The notes below the pieces were generated by a model. That model was not told the DNA's origin. It was given only the letters and a program-made list of their open reading frames with translations, and did not search any database. This document shows, one piece after another, positions 57,628 to 64,000 of a stretch of 64,000 bases of DNA. This stretch comes from Neolewinella aurantiaca (GTDB lineage Bacteria; Bacteroidota; Bacteroidia; Chitinophagales; Saprospiraceae). Numbering within the stretch: the stretch's first letter is position 1; each line of letters opens with the position of its first letter. The DNA is taken from assembly GCF_008014675.1 (NCBI RefSeq), contig NZ_VOXD01000007.1, positions 1 through 64,000 of the forward strand. The letters are read 5' to 3'. Made by a program: the position numbers and the translations under genes.

Positions 57628-59607
57628 ATGCGCCACCTCTGCCTGCTTCTCTTGTTGTGCTGCTCCATCAGCTGCACTTATACCGCTAAAATTACTGACG
57701 GCGCAACTGCTGTGGACCGGAAGCAATACGACGTAGCTGTTCCGATGCTGGAACGCGAATATAAAAAAGCAAAAACCCGTAAGGCAAAGGGCGAAATTGC
57801 GCTGAACCTCGGTAAATCGTACGTCGAAACCAGTAACGATGAGGCGGCGATTGAATGGTACCAGAAAGCTTACGATAACAACGCAGGTCCGGAAGCACTG
57901 CGGGAAAAAGCCGCTGCGCTGAAACGGTTAGAGCGCTACGACGAAGCAATTCAGGTCTATACCGATGCTGGTTTCGAGATCGGGTCTAAATACGAGTTCC
58001 GCAAGGACATCAGCGGAGCAGAACTTGCGCAGAAATGGCTCGCGGAGGAAGCTGAAGGCAAGGAGCGGGAATTTACCGTTGCTCCGGCTGGTTTCAATAG
58101 CCGGCAGGCAGATTATGCCCCCGTGCCGTTTGAGGAAAGGCTGGTGTTTACCTCCGACCGCGCTGCCGCTGCCGGCGAGGAAAAATTCAACTGGACGGGC
58201 CGTGGCTTCACCGACCTATTTGTAACCGATCTTGAGGGCAGTTCTTCGGTCGATGCTTTTGACAGCCGTGTAAACACCCCCGATCATGAAGGAACCCCGG
58301 CCTTCAGTGCCGACGGCCAGGAAATGATCTTCACCCGCTGTTCTTCTCCCGGTAAGCGCGAAGACGCTTACTGCGGACTTTACCGATCCGAACGGGTAGG
58401 GGAAGGCTGGGGGCCTGCAAGCCTGTTGTCTTTTGTCCGGCCGGGAGCCAATTACATGCATCCGGCACTCTCCGAAGACGGACAGCAACTCTTTTTCAGC
58501 GCGCTGCTCGAAGATGGCTGGGGAGGGTACGATATCTACCTTAGTAACCGCCAGGAGGACGGTAGCTGGAGTGACCCGATCCTGATGAACCGCGCCATAA
58601 ACACCCAGGGCAACGAGCAATTTCCCACCCTCGATGCCGACACGCTCTACTTCAGCAGCGATGGCCTGGAAGGAATGGGCGGCCTGGATATCTTCCGTAC
58701 ATGGCCAACGAATAACGGCCGCTACGCTGCACCCAAAAATCTGAAGATGCCCGTAAACAGCGGCGCAGACGATTTTGCCTTCTCGGTCGTACGGAGACAG
58801 GGAAGTGGATTGGACCATACCACAACGGGCTACTTCAGCAGCAACAGGCCCGGTGGAGAAGGCAGCGATGACATCTATATGTACACCAAAAAAGTGCTGC
58901 CACCGCCGCCACCGGACCCTACTCCTGTAGTGTACAAAAACATTCTGGACGTAACCGTCGTCGAGAAAATCTACGAAGACCCAACGGACAATAGCAGCCG
59001 GATTCTGGGCGTCAAGCCTGTTCCGAATGCGACCATCATTGCCAGCATCGGAGACCAGTCGCGAACGGTAAATACCGATGAGGAAGGAAGACTGAGCCTG
59101 GTGTTGGTAGACGACCAGAACTACCAGTTCCGTGCCGAAAGGGACGAATACCTGGCCGATGAAGGTAGTTTCTCAAGCAGGAACCTGCCCAAAGACCCGG
59201 AAGCCCCCGAACAGCGGTACGAACTGGAACTGGAGCTCGATAAGATTTTCCGTAATCAGGAAATCGTTCTGAAGAATATCTACTACGATTATAACGAAAG
59301 CTTCATCCGCGCCGATGCTCAACCTACCCTGAACAACCTCACAACTATTCTGGAACGGAACCCAACCATTAGGATCGAGATGGGCTCGCACACCGACTGC
59401 CGGGGCAAACCCGGGTACAATCAGGAGCTTTCTCAGGCGCGGGCGCAGGCTGCAGTGGACTACCTTGTGGAGCAGGGTGTCGACAGAGCTCGTCTCGAGG
59501 CTAAAGGCTACGGTGAAGAAAGCCCGATCGAAAGTTGTATCTGTGAGCGTTGCACTGAGGATCAACACCAGAGAAACCGACGGACTACCTTCCGGATTCT
59601 GGAATAA
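57628..59607 (+). CDS. PorE-like outer membrane lipoprotein (TPR, PD40 propeller, CRD, OmpA)
   Basis: A 659-residue lipoprotein (lipobox ends at Cys16, SISC). Domain order: TPR (about 25-135, ALNLGKSYVETSNDEAAIEWYQKAYDNN), PD40/WD40-type propeller (about 155-430, LVFTSDRAA; ALSEDGQQLFFSALLEDGWGGYDIYLS; NEQFPTLDADTLYFSSDGLEGMGGLDIF; YFSSNRPGGEGSDDIYMY), a Pro-rich linker, a carboxypeptidase-regulatory-like domain (about 455-520), and an OmpA domain (about 545-655, RIEMGSHTDCRGKPGYNQELSQARAQAAVDYLVEQGVDRARLEAKGYGE). This is the plan of PorE from Porphyromonas gingivalis, a type IX component that binds peptidoglycan. Start ATG 57628 gives the lipobox. Several paralogues with this plan exist in Bacteroidota, so the exact identity is uncertain. 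Confidence 0.8.
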   Translation: MRHLCLLLLLCCSISCTYTAKITDGATAVDRKQYDVAVPMLEREYKKAKTRKAKGEIALNLGKSYVETSNDEAAIEWYQKAYDNNAGPEALREKAAALKRLERYDEAIQVYTDAGFEIGSKYEFRKDISGAELAQKWLAEEAEGKEREFTVAPAGFNSRQADYAPVPFEERLVFTSDRAAAAGEEKFNWTGRGFTDLFVTDLEGSSSVDAFDSRVNTPDHEGTPAFSADGQEMIFTRCSSPGKREDAYCGLYRSERVGEGWGPASLLSFVRPGANYMHPALSEDGQQLFFSALLEDGWGGYDIYLSNRQEDGSWSDPILMNRAINTQGNEQFPTLDADTLYFSSDGLEGMGGLDIFRTWPTNNGRYAAPKNLKMPVNSGADDFAFSVVRRQGSGLDHTTTGYFSSNRPGGEGSDDIYMYTKKVLPPPPPDPTPVVYKNILDVTVVEKIYEDPTDNSSRILGVKPVPNATIIASIGDQSRTVNTDEEGRLSLVLVDDQNYQFRAERDEYLADEGSFSSRNLPKDPEAPEQRYELELELDKIFRNQEIVLKNIYYDYNESFIRADAQPTLNNLTTILERNPTIRIEMGSHTDCRGKPGYNQELSQARAQAAVDYLVEQGVDRARLEAKGYGEESPIESCICERCTEDQHQRNRRTTFRILE

Positions 59608-59651
59608 GAAACGGCGCTCCGCCCCCCCTGTCAGGGGCAGCGCGCCGTTTC
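59608..59651. terminator. Convergent hairpin between the PorE-like and glycine-rich protein genes
   Basis: Arms GAAACGGCGC (59608-59617) and GCGCCGTTTC (59642-59651) with an inner GCCCC/GGGGC pairing. It starts right after the PorE-like stop and ends 4 bp before the opposite stop. No strong T-run is present. Confidence 0.65.
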
Positions 59652-59655
59652 GCAT

Positions 59656-62151
59656 TTACCGCCTGATGACCCGAACCCAATGGGTTCGCCCTTCGGCAGT
59701 TACCCCCACCATGTAGGTGCCCGAAGGTAAATGAGAGAGGTCGGTATTCCGTTGTCCTCCTTCAAGTACTCTCCGCCCCGAAACATCGAACACACCGAAG
59801 ATGGTTGCCGGGCCGGTTAGGTTCAATTGGCCTGAAGTAGGATTAGGGTACAACCGGACACCCAGCTGTTCGAGGTCGGCCAGGCCGCTTAGAACATCGA
59901 TAACGACGTCAAAACGGATACTGTCGGTACACGGCGAGTTGTCTGCGATCAGGGTTACGGTATAAGTTCCGGTTGCTTCGTAGGTGTGTACCGGCTCGGC
60001 CTCAGTGCTTGTATTGTTGTCTCCGAAGTCCCACAAGTAATCAGTTGCGTCGGTTGAGTTATTCGTGAAAGTCGCAGTAGAAGTATCTACTGAAACACTT
60101 ACGTCCGCAGCAGGCTGTGCAAAAACGGCAACAGGAACTATGCGGATGGTGTCCGGGCCAAATGCGCCCAGTAAGGTTAGGGTTGCGTCGTATTCACCCG
60201 GCTCGGAGTAGGTTACCGTCGGCTGTACTGCATTGGACGTCGCGGGGGTTCCTCCGGGAAAGTTCCAGCGGCGGTCTTCGTAGTAGCCGGTGCTCACATC
60301 TGTGATAGTAAAGGTAAGTGGAGCACATCCTTCGGCAAACTTCAGGTCGGTGTTTACTGCCGCAAATTCACGTACGATGAATGGCCTGCTCACTACAATT
60401 TCGTTTCCGCAGTTTTCGCTGAGTAAGGTGACGAAGATCTGATAATCGCCGATTTCGTCATAAACGTGGCTTAGGCTGGTTACTGTAGTATCTACGCTGT
60501 AACCGTCTCCAAAATCGTACCGGATGGAGTCGAAGCCGATGGCATCCTGAAGAGTAACAGTTACCATTTCGCCGTTGTTGACCACCGAAGCTGAGGTTAT
60601 CGAGGGGGAGGGAGATACAGTGAAGTAGGCGGTGTCACCGGGGAAGGAGATACCGTCGACGATCAGCATTTGAACGGCGCGGAAGGCGCCCCCGGCCTCC
60701 GGCGCAGTGATTACGCGCAGGCTTTGACCGATAACGTCTACGCGCAGGTCACTGCTTTGTGGGGTTACTTCCCATTCTACGCTGTTAGCACCATTTGAGG
60801 CATCGGTAAGCAAAAGGATTTCGCCGCCACAGAGTACATCGGTGTTTTGTACGAAGCCACCACTGGGGATGATTGGGGCAATAAGTTCCTCTTCGCCGTC
60901 TTCGCCAACTCCTCCGGGTTCATCGTTTGGGCCACATTCATTGGAGGTGAGTCGTTTGCCGAATTCTCCGCCTTCAAGTGATGCGTCCGGACTATAATCG
61001 TCGGTTACTCTGGCGGCGTTGAGCAGACGACCTCCGCCTCCTCCGCCGCCGGGTCCGAAGCAGCGGGAAGGCTGGTTGGTAACGTCTCCGCCGTTTCCGC
61101 CCCGGAGGGACAGGTCCGGAGAGCCCACCAACGTGTCGGCGATCAGCAGTATTGATCCTGCGGCACCGCCGCCGCCGCCGCCGTCTCCGTCTACATCCGC
61201 ACCATCCTGGCCGTTGACCGTGAGTGTTGAGGACGCTCCGAAATCAATAGTTGGAGCCCAAAGGACGATGAGCCCACCGCCATTACCGCCGTGGGCATTG
61301 GTTGTATTGTTGGCGTGGCCGGCTCCGCCGCCGCCACCGAAGTATACCCTTTGATCGTCGTTGTCGAGGCCGGACCCCGCCAGCCCGGGGTAATTCCCGC
61401 GGCAGGCGTTGTTGAACAGTCCCATCACCACGTTGCGTGCTCCAACACCACCCTCGGTGACGTTGCCGCCGCCGCCACCGCCGGCGTTGTGGTCATTACC
61501 GCCACCGCCGCCGTTGGCGGCGGCCGCACGACCGAAAGGCTGGCTGGCCGGCACACCGGCAATGCCTTCTCCGCGCGAAGAACCCCGCCAGTTGCCGGGG
61601 CCGTAGGTCAGTGAGCTGGCAATGGTTAGTCGGTTACAGTCACTGTCCGATTCGGTGCCTTGCCCGCCCCTGAAACCAGCATCGGAAGCGTCCAAAGACG
61701 CGCCGGGACGAAAGAGAATTCGTTCTTCAGCCGCAATGAAGGCAACACCTCCCAGGGCACCATCAAACGGCTGGCTGACAACCTGGTCTCCGTTGACAGA
61801 AACGGTGGGAGAAGTTTCGAAAAGGACTACCTGGGTATGCAGGAAGCTGTAAGTATGCCGGATGGGGAGCGTCAGGAAAACAGTATCGCCGTTGACCCGG
61901 TCTACCCGGTTGAGGTCGTAGTGGCCTGCACCATTATAGTTAGTAACCTGACCGGTGTTGCCTCCTGAGGTAGATATACTCGCTCCGCCATGTTGGTAGA
62001 TCAGCAGGCTTGTGCCCGGGGCTGAGGCCTGAGCGGCAGCGCTCCGGAGCCACTGCTGTCCACTGTTCAGTTCAGTAACCTGATGGTAAGTGTTCTGAGC
62101 AAAAAGAAACGAAAAGCTCATTATAAACAGGCCGGTAACAAATATTTTCAT
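59656..62151 (-). CDS. Type IX-secreted glycine-rich PKD protein
   Basis: An 831-residue protein with a signal peptide (MKIFVTGLFIMSFSFLFAQ). Residues about 195-420 are a glycine-rich region with blocks such as NGGGGGNDHNAGGGGGG, FGGGGGAGH and FGPGGGGGGG. After DVLCGGEILLLTDASNG come three PKD-like units (FDSIRYDFGDGYSVDTTVTSLSHVYDEIGDYQIFV; RRWNFPGGTPATSNAVQPTVTYSEPGEYDATLTLLG; YLWDFGDNNTSTEAEPVHTYEATGTYTVTLI). A type A sorting domain ends the protein (VRLYPNPTSGQLNLTGP..GVFDVSGRRVLEGGQRNTDLSHLPSGTYMVGV). The sorting domain marks it as a type IX cargo attached to or released from the cell surface. Its role is unknown. Confidence 0.87.
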   Translation of the reverse strand: MKIFVTGLFIMSFSFLFAQNTYHQVTELNSGQQWLRSAAAQASAPGTSLLIYQHGGASISTSGGNTGQVTNYNGAGHYDLNRVDRVNGDTVFLTLPIRHTYSFLHTQVVLFETSPTVSVNGDQVVSQPFDGALGGVAFIAAEERILFRPGASLDASDAGFRGGQGTESDSDCNRLTIASSLTYGPGNWRGSSRGEGIAGVPASQPFGRAAAANGGGGGNDHNAGGGGGGNVTEGGVGARNVVMGLFNNACRGNYPGLAGSGLDNDDQRVYFGGGGGAGHANNTTNAHGGNGGGLIVLWAPTIDFGASSTLTVNGQDGADVDGDGGGGGGAAGSILLIADTLVGSPDLSLRGGNGGDVTNQPSRCFGPGGGGGGGRLLNAARVTDDYSPDASLEGGEFGKRLTSNECGPNDEPGGVGEDGEEELIAPIIPSGGFVQNTDVLCGGEILLLTDASNGANSVEWEVTPQSSDLRVDVIGQSLRVITAPEAGGAFRAVQMLIVDGISFPGDTAYFTVSPSPSITSASVVNNGEMVTVTLQDAIGFDSIRYDFGDGYSVDTTVTSLSHVYDEIGDYQIFVTLLSENCGNEIVVSRPFIVREFAAVNTDLKFAEGCAPLTFTITDVSTGYYEDRRWNFPGGTPATSNAVQPTVTYSEPGEYDATLTLLGAFGPDTIRIVPVAVFAQPAADVSVSVDTSTATFTNNSTDATDYLWDFGDNNTSTEAEPVHTYEATGTYTVTLIADNSPCTDSIRFDVVIDVLSGLADLEQLGVRLYPNPTSGQLNLTGPATIFGVFDVSGRRVLEGGQRNTDLSHLPSGTYMVGVTAEGRTHWVRVIRR

Positions 62152-62338
62152 TCAAGGATTACTTTGAGTAGGGAGCAATATTCGGGCAAAGATAAGTCTT
62201 GAAAGCACACAACTAAGCAATCGGGCCGCTACAACAAAGATTTGAAAGCCTTGCCAACTTCAGTTAAATCCCTGAATCTCAAAATACTCAAGCCTGCTCG
62301 CTGCTACACGCAATCCTGCTACCGAGGGATTTCCGGCC

Positions 62339-62869
62339 CTAAAGCGGGGACAGCTGGAAGCTGACCGTTAGTTCTGCGGTTTTAGGCTGATCATCGCTGA
62401 TTCGGCGGAGCTCATATGTGCCACTAGCGTCAATGGTTCCGTCTTCATTGATGGTGATCTCATCCAGTTGGTAGACTTCCGCATTCTGGTGGCTTATCAT
62501 CTCCATCTGGCCGTCATCGAACGTCCAGCTTCCCTGGCCGATGCCGGAGGCCTCGACCGAGACGCTGGAGGTCACTTCGTTTGCGGTGTAGACATAATTA
62601 ACGGTATAGGTGCCTTCGGAGTAGTAACTGGCCGGGTTGTCGGTAAAGGTGATTTCCAAATCGTTGTTGGTCACCGTTGTGGTGACCGCTCGTTCGCTGA
62701 ATGTCCCATCGTTGTTCAGAGTGGTTTCGGTTCCGCTGGTGGTGAAGTCATTGACTCGCCAGCGTCCGGGGAGGTCCGAGCGAAAAGCTTTTTCGGATTC
62801 ATTTTCGCAGCCCGAAAGGCAAAGGGAGGTAAAGCTTAAAAGAAGGAAGTAAGTCAGCACGTTTCTCAT
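62339..62869 (-). CDS. Predicted lipoprotein, lipocalin-like
   Basis: A 176-residue protein with a lipobox ending at Cys21 (SLCLSGCENESEK). The start of the mature chain, LPGRWRVNDFTTSGTETTLNNDGTFSERAV, resembles lipocalin-like domains that are common in Bacteroidota. The following strands (DLEITFTDNPASYYSEGTYTVNYVY; SWTFDDGQMEMIS; ITINEDGTIDASGTYELRRI) support a beta-barrel. The ligand is unknown. It is in the same orientation as the glycine-rich protein and RlmH genes but spaced well apart. Confidence 0.75.
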   Translation of the reverse strand: MRNVLTYFLLLSFTSLCLSGCENESEKAFRSDLPGRWRVNDFTTSGTETTLNNDGTFSERAVTTTVTNNDLEITFTDNPASYYSEGTYTVNYVYTANEVTSSVSVEASGIGQGSWTFDDGQMEMISHQNAEVYQLDEITINEDGTIDASGTYELRRISDDQPKTAELTVSFQLSPL

Positions 62870-63000
62870 GGGTCCGAGGATTTTTATGTTTCCTCAGAGA
62901 CCTTCGGTCTGATGTTTCAGGTTGGTTGGGGGGCAGATTTTTAATTTCGGGCGGGTCGGAAGGCTAGGGAGGGGGGGGCATCGTAAAAGTACTGGTCGCC

Positions 63001-63474
63001 TTACTCGTTGTGGTATTTTTCTCCTCTCAGAATCGTCATTCCCCGGTAGAGTTGTTCGGCAAAGAAAAGGCGGATCATCTGGTGGCTGAAGGTCATTTTG
63101 CTCAGCGATAGCTTGCCGTTGGCACGTTCGTAGACAGCGGGAGGAAATCCGAAAGCACCGCCTACCAGAAAGACGAGCCGGCGGTACGGTCTTTGCAATT
63201 GTTTGTCGAGCCAGTGAGCAAAATCGACGCTGCCAAACTGCTTGCCTCCTTCGTCGAGCAGGATCAATCCGTCCGAATTTTGCAGGCGGGAGAGGACCAT
63301 TTCTCCCTCTTTTTCTTTCAGTTGTTCGGGGCTCATTTTTCCGGCTCCCTTCACGTCGGGGAGGACCTCGAAGGTGACGGGCAGGTAGTGTTTGAGGCGT
63401 TTGGCGTAGATGGCTTCTCCCTCCCGCAGGTAAGCTTCGGATGTTTTACCGATGTAGTATACGTGTACCTTCAT
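63001..63474 (-). CDS. rlmH: 23S rRNA (pseudouridine1915-N3)-methyltransferase
   Basis: A 157-residue SPOUT methyltransferase. Characteristic stretches are EEGxK-equivalent LILLDEGGKQFGSVDFAHWL, the knot loop LVFLVGGAFGFPPAVYERANGKLSLSKMTFSHQMIRLFFAEQLYRGMTILRGEKYHN. RlmH methylates pseudouridine 1915 in helix 69 of 23S rRNA. The length (about 155 residues in E. coli) agrees. Start ATG 63474 (MKVHVYYIGKT) is preferred to 63483. Confidence 0.95.
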   Translation of the reverse strand: MKVHVYYIGKTSEAYLREGEAIYAKRLKHYLPVTFEVLPDVKGAGKMSPEQLKEKEGEMVLSRLQNSDGLILLDEGGKQFGSVDFAHWLDKQLQRPYRRLVFLVGGAFGFPPAVYERANGKLSLSKMTFSHQMIRLFFAEQLYRGMTILRGEKYHNE

Positions 63475-63590
63475 ATCCGGCAAATATAGGCGTGGCAGAT
63501 CAATGGCTCTCCGGGCGACGGAGCGCAGGATGCAAAGTTAGTTGTGAGGCTGTGTTTGTGCAGCTGGCAACCTATTCGTGTACCTTGCCC

Positions 63591-63608
63591 TGCACCTGCG
63601 GCCGCGCC
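63591..63608 (-). repeat. Dispersed 18-bp element, copy 18
   Basis: Exact TGCACCTGCGGCCGCGCC, 25 bp before the prmA start, immediately followed by a -7-like TATCTTCG (63611-63618). A TTGC at 63585-63588 could be the -33 box, so the element would fill the spacer of this promoter. Confidence 0.82.
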
Positions 63609-63633
63609 CTTATCTTCGTGCAAATTTTCGACC

Positions 63634-64000
63634 ATGATCTTTCAGCAATATACCCTTGATAATGACCCTGCACTGAACGAAGTTCTGGTGGCTTTTCTCT
63701 CGGAGGCGGGGTTCGACTCTTTCCAGGAAACCGATGAGGGCCTGTTGGCTTTTGCTCCCGCCGAAGACCACGCCCGCTGGGTGCGGGAACTGGACGAACT
63801 CTCAGGCCAGTTCCCTTTCACTTATACCTCCCATCCGCTGGAGGATAAAAACTGGAATGAAGAATGGGAAAAGCAATTTCAGCCCCTGCAGATTGGTGAC
63901 CGGCTTTACATCCGAGCTGATTTTCATCCGCCTCACCCAAACATCGAACAGGAGCTCGTAATTACACCGAAGATGGCCTTCGGTACGGGCCATCACCCCA
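63634..64000 (+). CDS. prmA: Ribosomal protein L11 methyltransferase (5' part)
   Basis: The frame is open to the window end, giving 122 residues of the N-terminal part. It begins MIFQQYTLDNDPALNEVLVAFLSEAGFDSFQE and reaches NWNEEWEKQFQPLQIGDRLYI and LVITPKMAFGTGHHP. The NWNxxWxxxFxPxxIG segment and xPxMAFGTGHHxT loop are standard in PrmA, which trimethylates L11. It is truncated only by the window edge. Start ATG 63634 follows the element and -7 box. Confidence 0.93.
   Translation, partial: MIFQQYTLDNDPALNEVLVAFLSEAGFDSFQETDEGLLAFAPAEDHARWVRELDELSGQFPFTYTSHPLEDKNWNEEWEKQFQPLQIGDRLYIRADFHPPHPNIEQELVITPKMAFGTGHHP

Noticed and set aside
1-64000. tRNA, rRNA, prophage, integrase or transposase genes
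   Set aside because: I looked for cloverleaf-like sequence, rRNA segments and recombinase motifs and found none that could be supported.

Overview
The window looks like a piece of chromosome from a marine-type Bacteroidota, most likely a member of the Saprospiria (Lewinella-like). The evidence is two PorP/SprF-family proteins, a giant SprB-repeat adhesin, a PorE-like lipoprotein, a type IX sorting domain, a SusC/SusD pair, a type B L31 protein, a CarB without its allosteric domain, a futalosine hydrolase and promoters of the TTTG/TTGG - TAnnTTTG type. The taxonomic placement is inference from gene content. No rRNA, tRNA, CRISPR array, prophage or transposase gene was recognised.

Layout. 0.4-5.3 kb: thioesterase and BrkB-like membrane protein, an unusual 7/8-bp inverted repeat tract, an NfeD-flotillin pair and a secreted LolA-like protein. 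5.5-11 kb: a VPS10/BNR-type secreted propeller, an RNA methyltransferase and an NlpC/P60-like protein without its catalytic cysteine. 11.2-17.5 kb: PorP/SprF, a secreted thioredoxin, futalosine hydrolase, aspartoacylase-like protein with RimK, L31 and a GlmU-like protein. 17.5-23.4 kb: SprB-like adhesin with its PorP/SprF partner. 23.6-26.9 kb: FolD, a TPR protein and HemE. 27.1-37.1 kb: an accessory catabolic locus with SusC, SusD, a GntR/FCD regulator, an SDR dehydrogenase, an Nramp-like transporter, a bicupin and a VOC protein. A TTGG-N18-TATATTTG promoter is followed directly by two TGGTNNACCA palindromes, which suggests control by the FCD regulator. 37.2-49.5 kb: acyl-CoA carboxylase beta subunit, small membrane proteins, a SIMPL protein, a LytS/LytTR pair, an esterase with an ACT-domain protein, a lipoprotein and CarB. 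49.7-52.7 kb: two tandem paralogous PAS/HTH-like regulators, a candidate small RNA and hypothetical proteins. 52.8-64 kb: a metal ABC permease fused to a DtxR-like regulator with a DtxR-box-like operator in its own promoter, a lipase, Fmt, a methyltransferase, the PorE-like protein, a glycine-rich type IX cargo protein, RlmH and the start of PrmA.

The most unusual signal is not a gene. About twenty copies of an 18-bp element, consensus GGCGCGNNCGCAGGTGCA, are scattered across the window in both orientations. Most lie in gaps between genes, often 11-16 bp after a stop codon or 25-80 bp before a start codon. Many are followed by an AT-rich tail, and three sets form close inverted pairs. I do not recognise this family. 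Other points of interest are the permease-repressor fusion, the FCD-type operator pair, the Nramp homologue without metal-site motifs and the candidate ncRNA.
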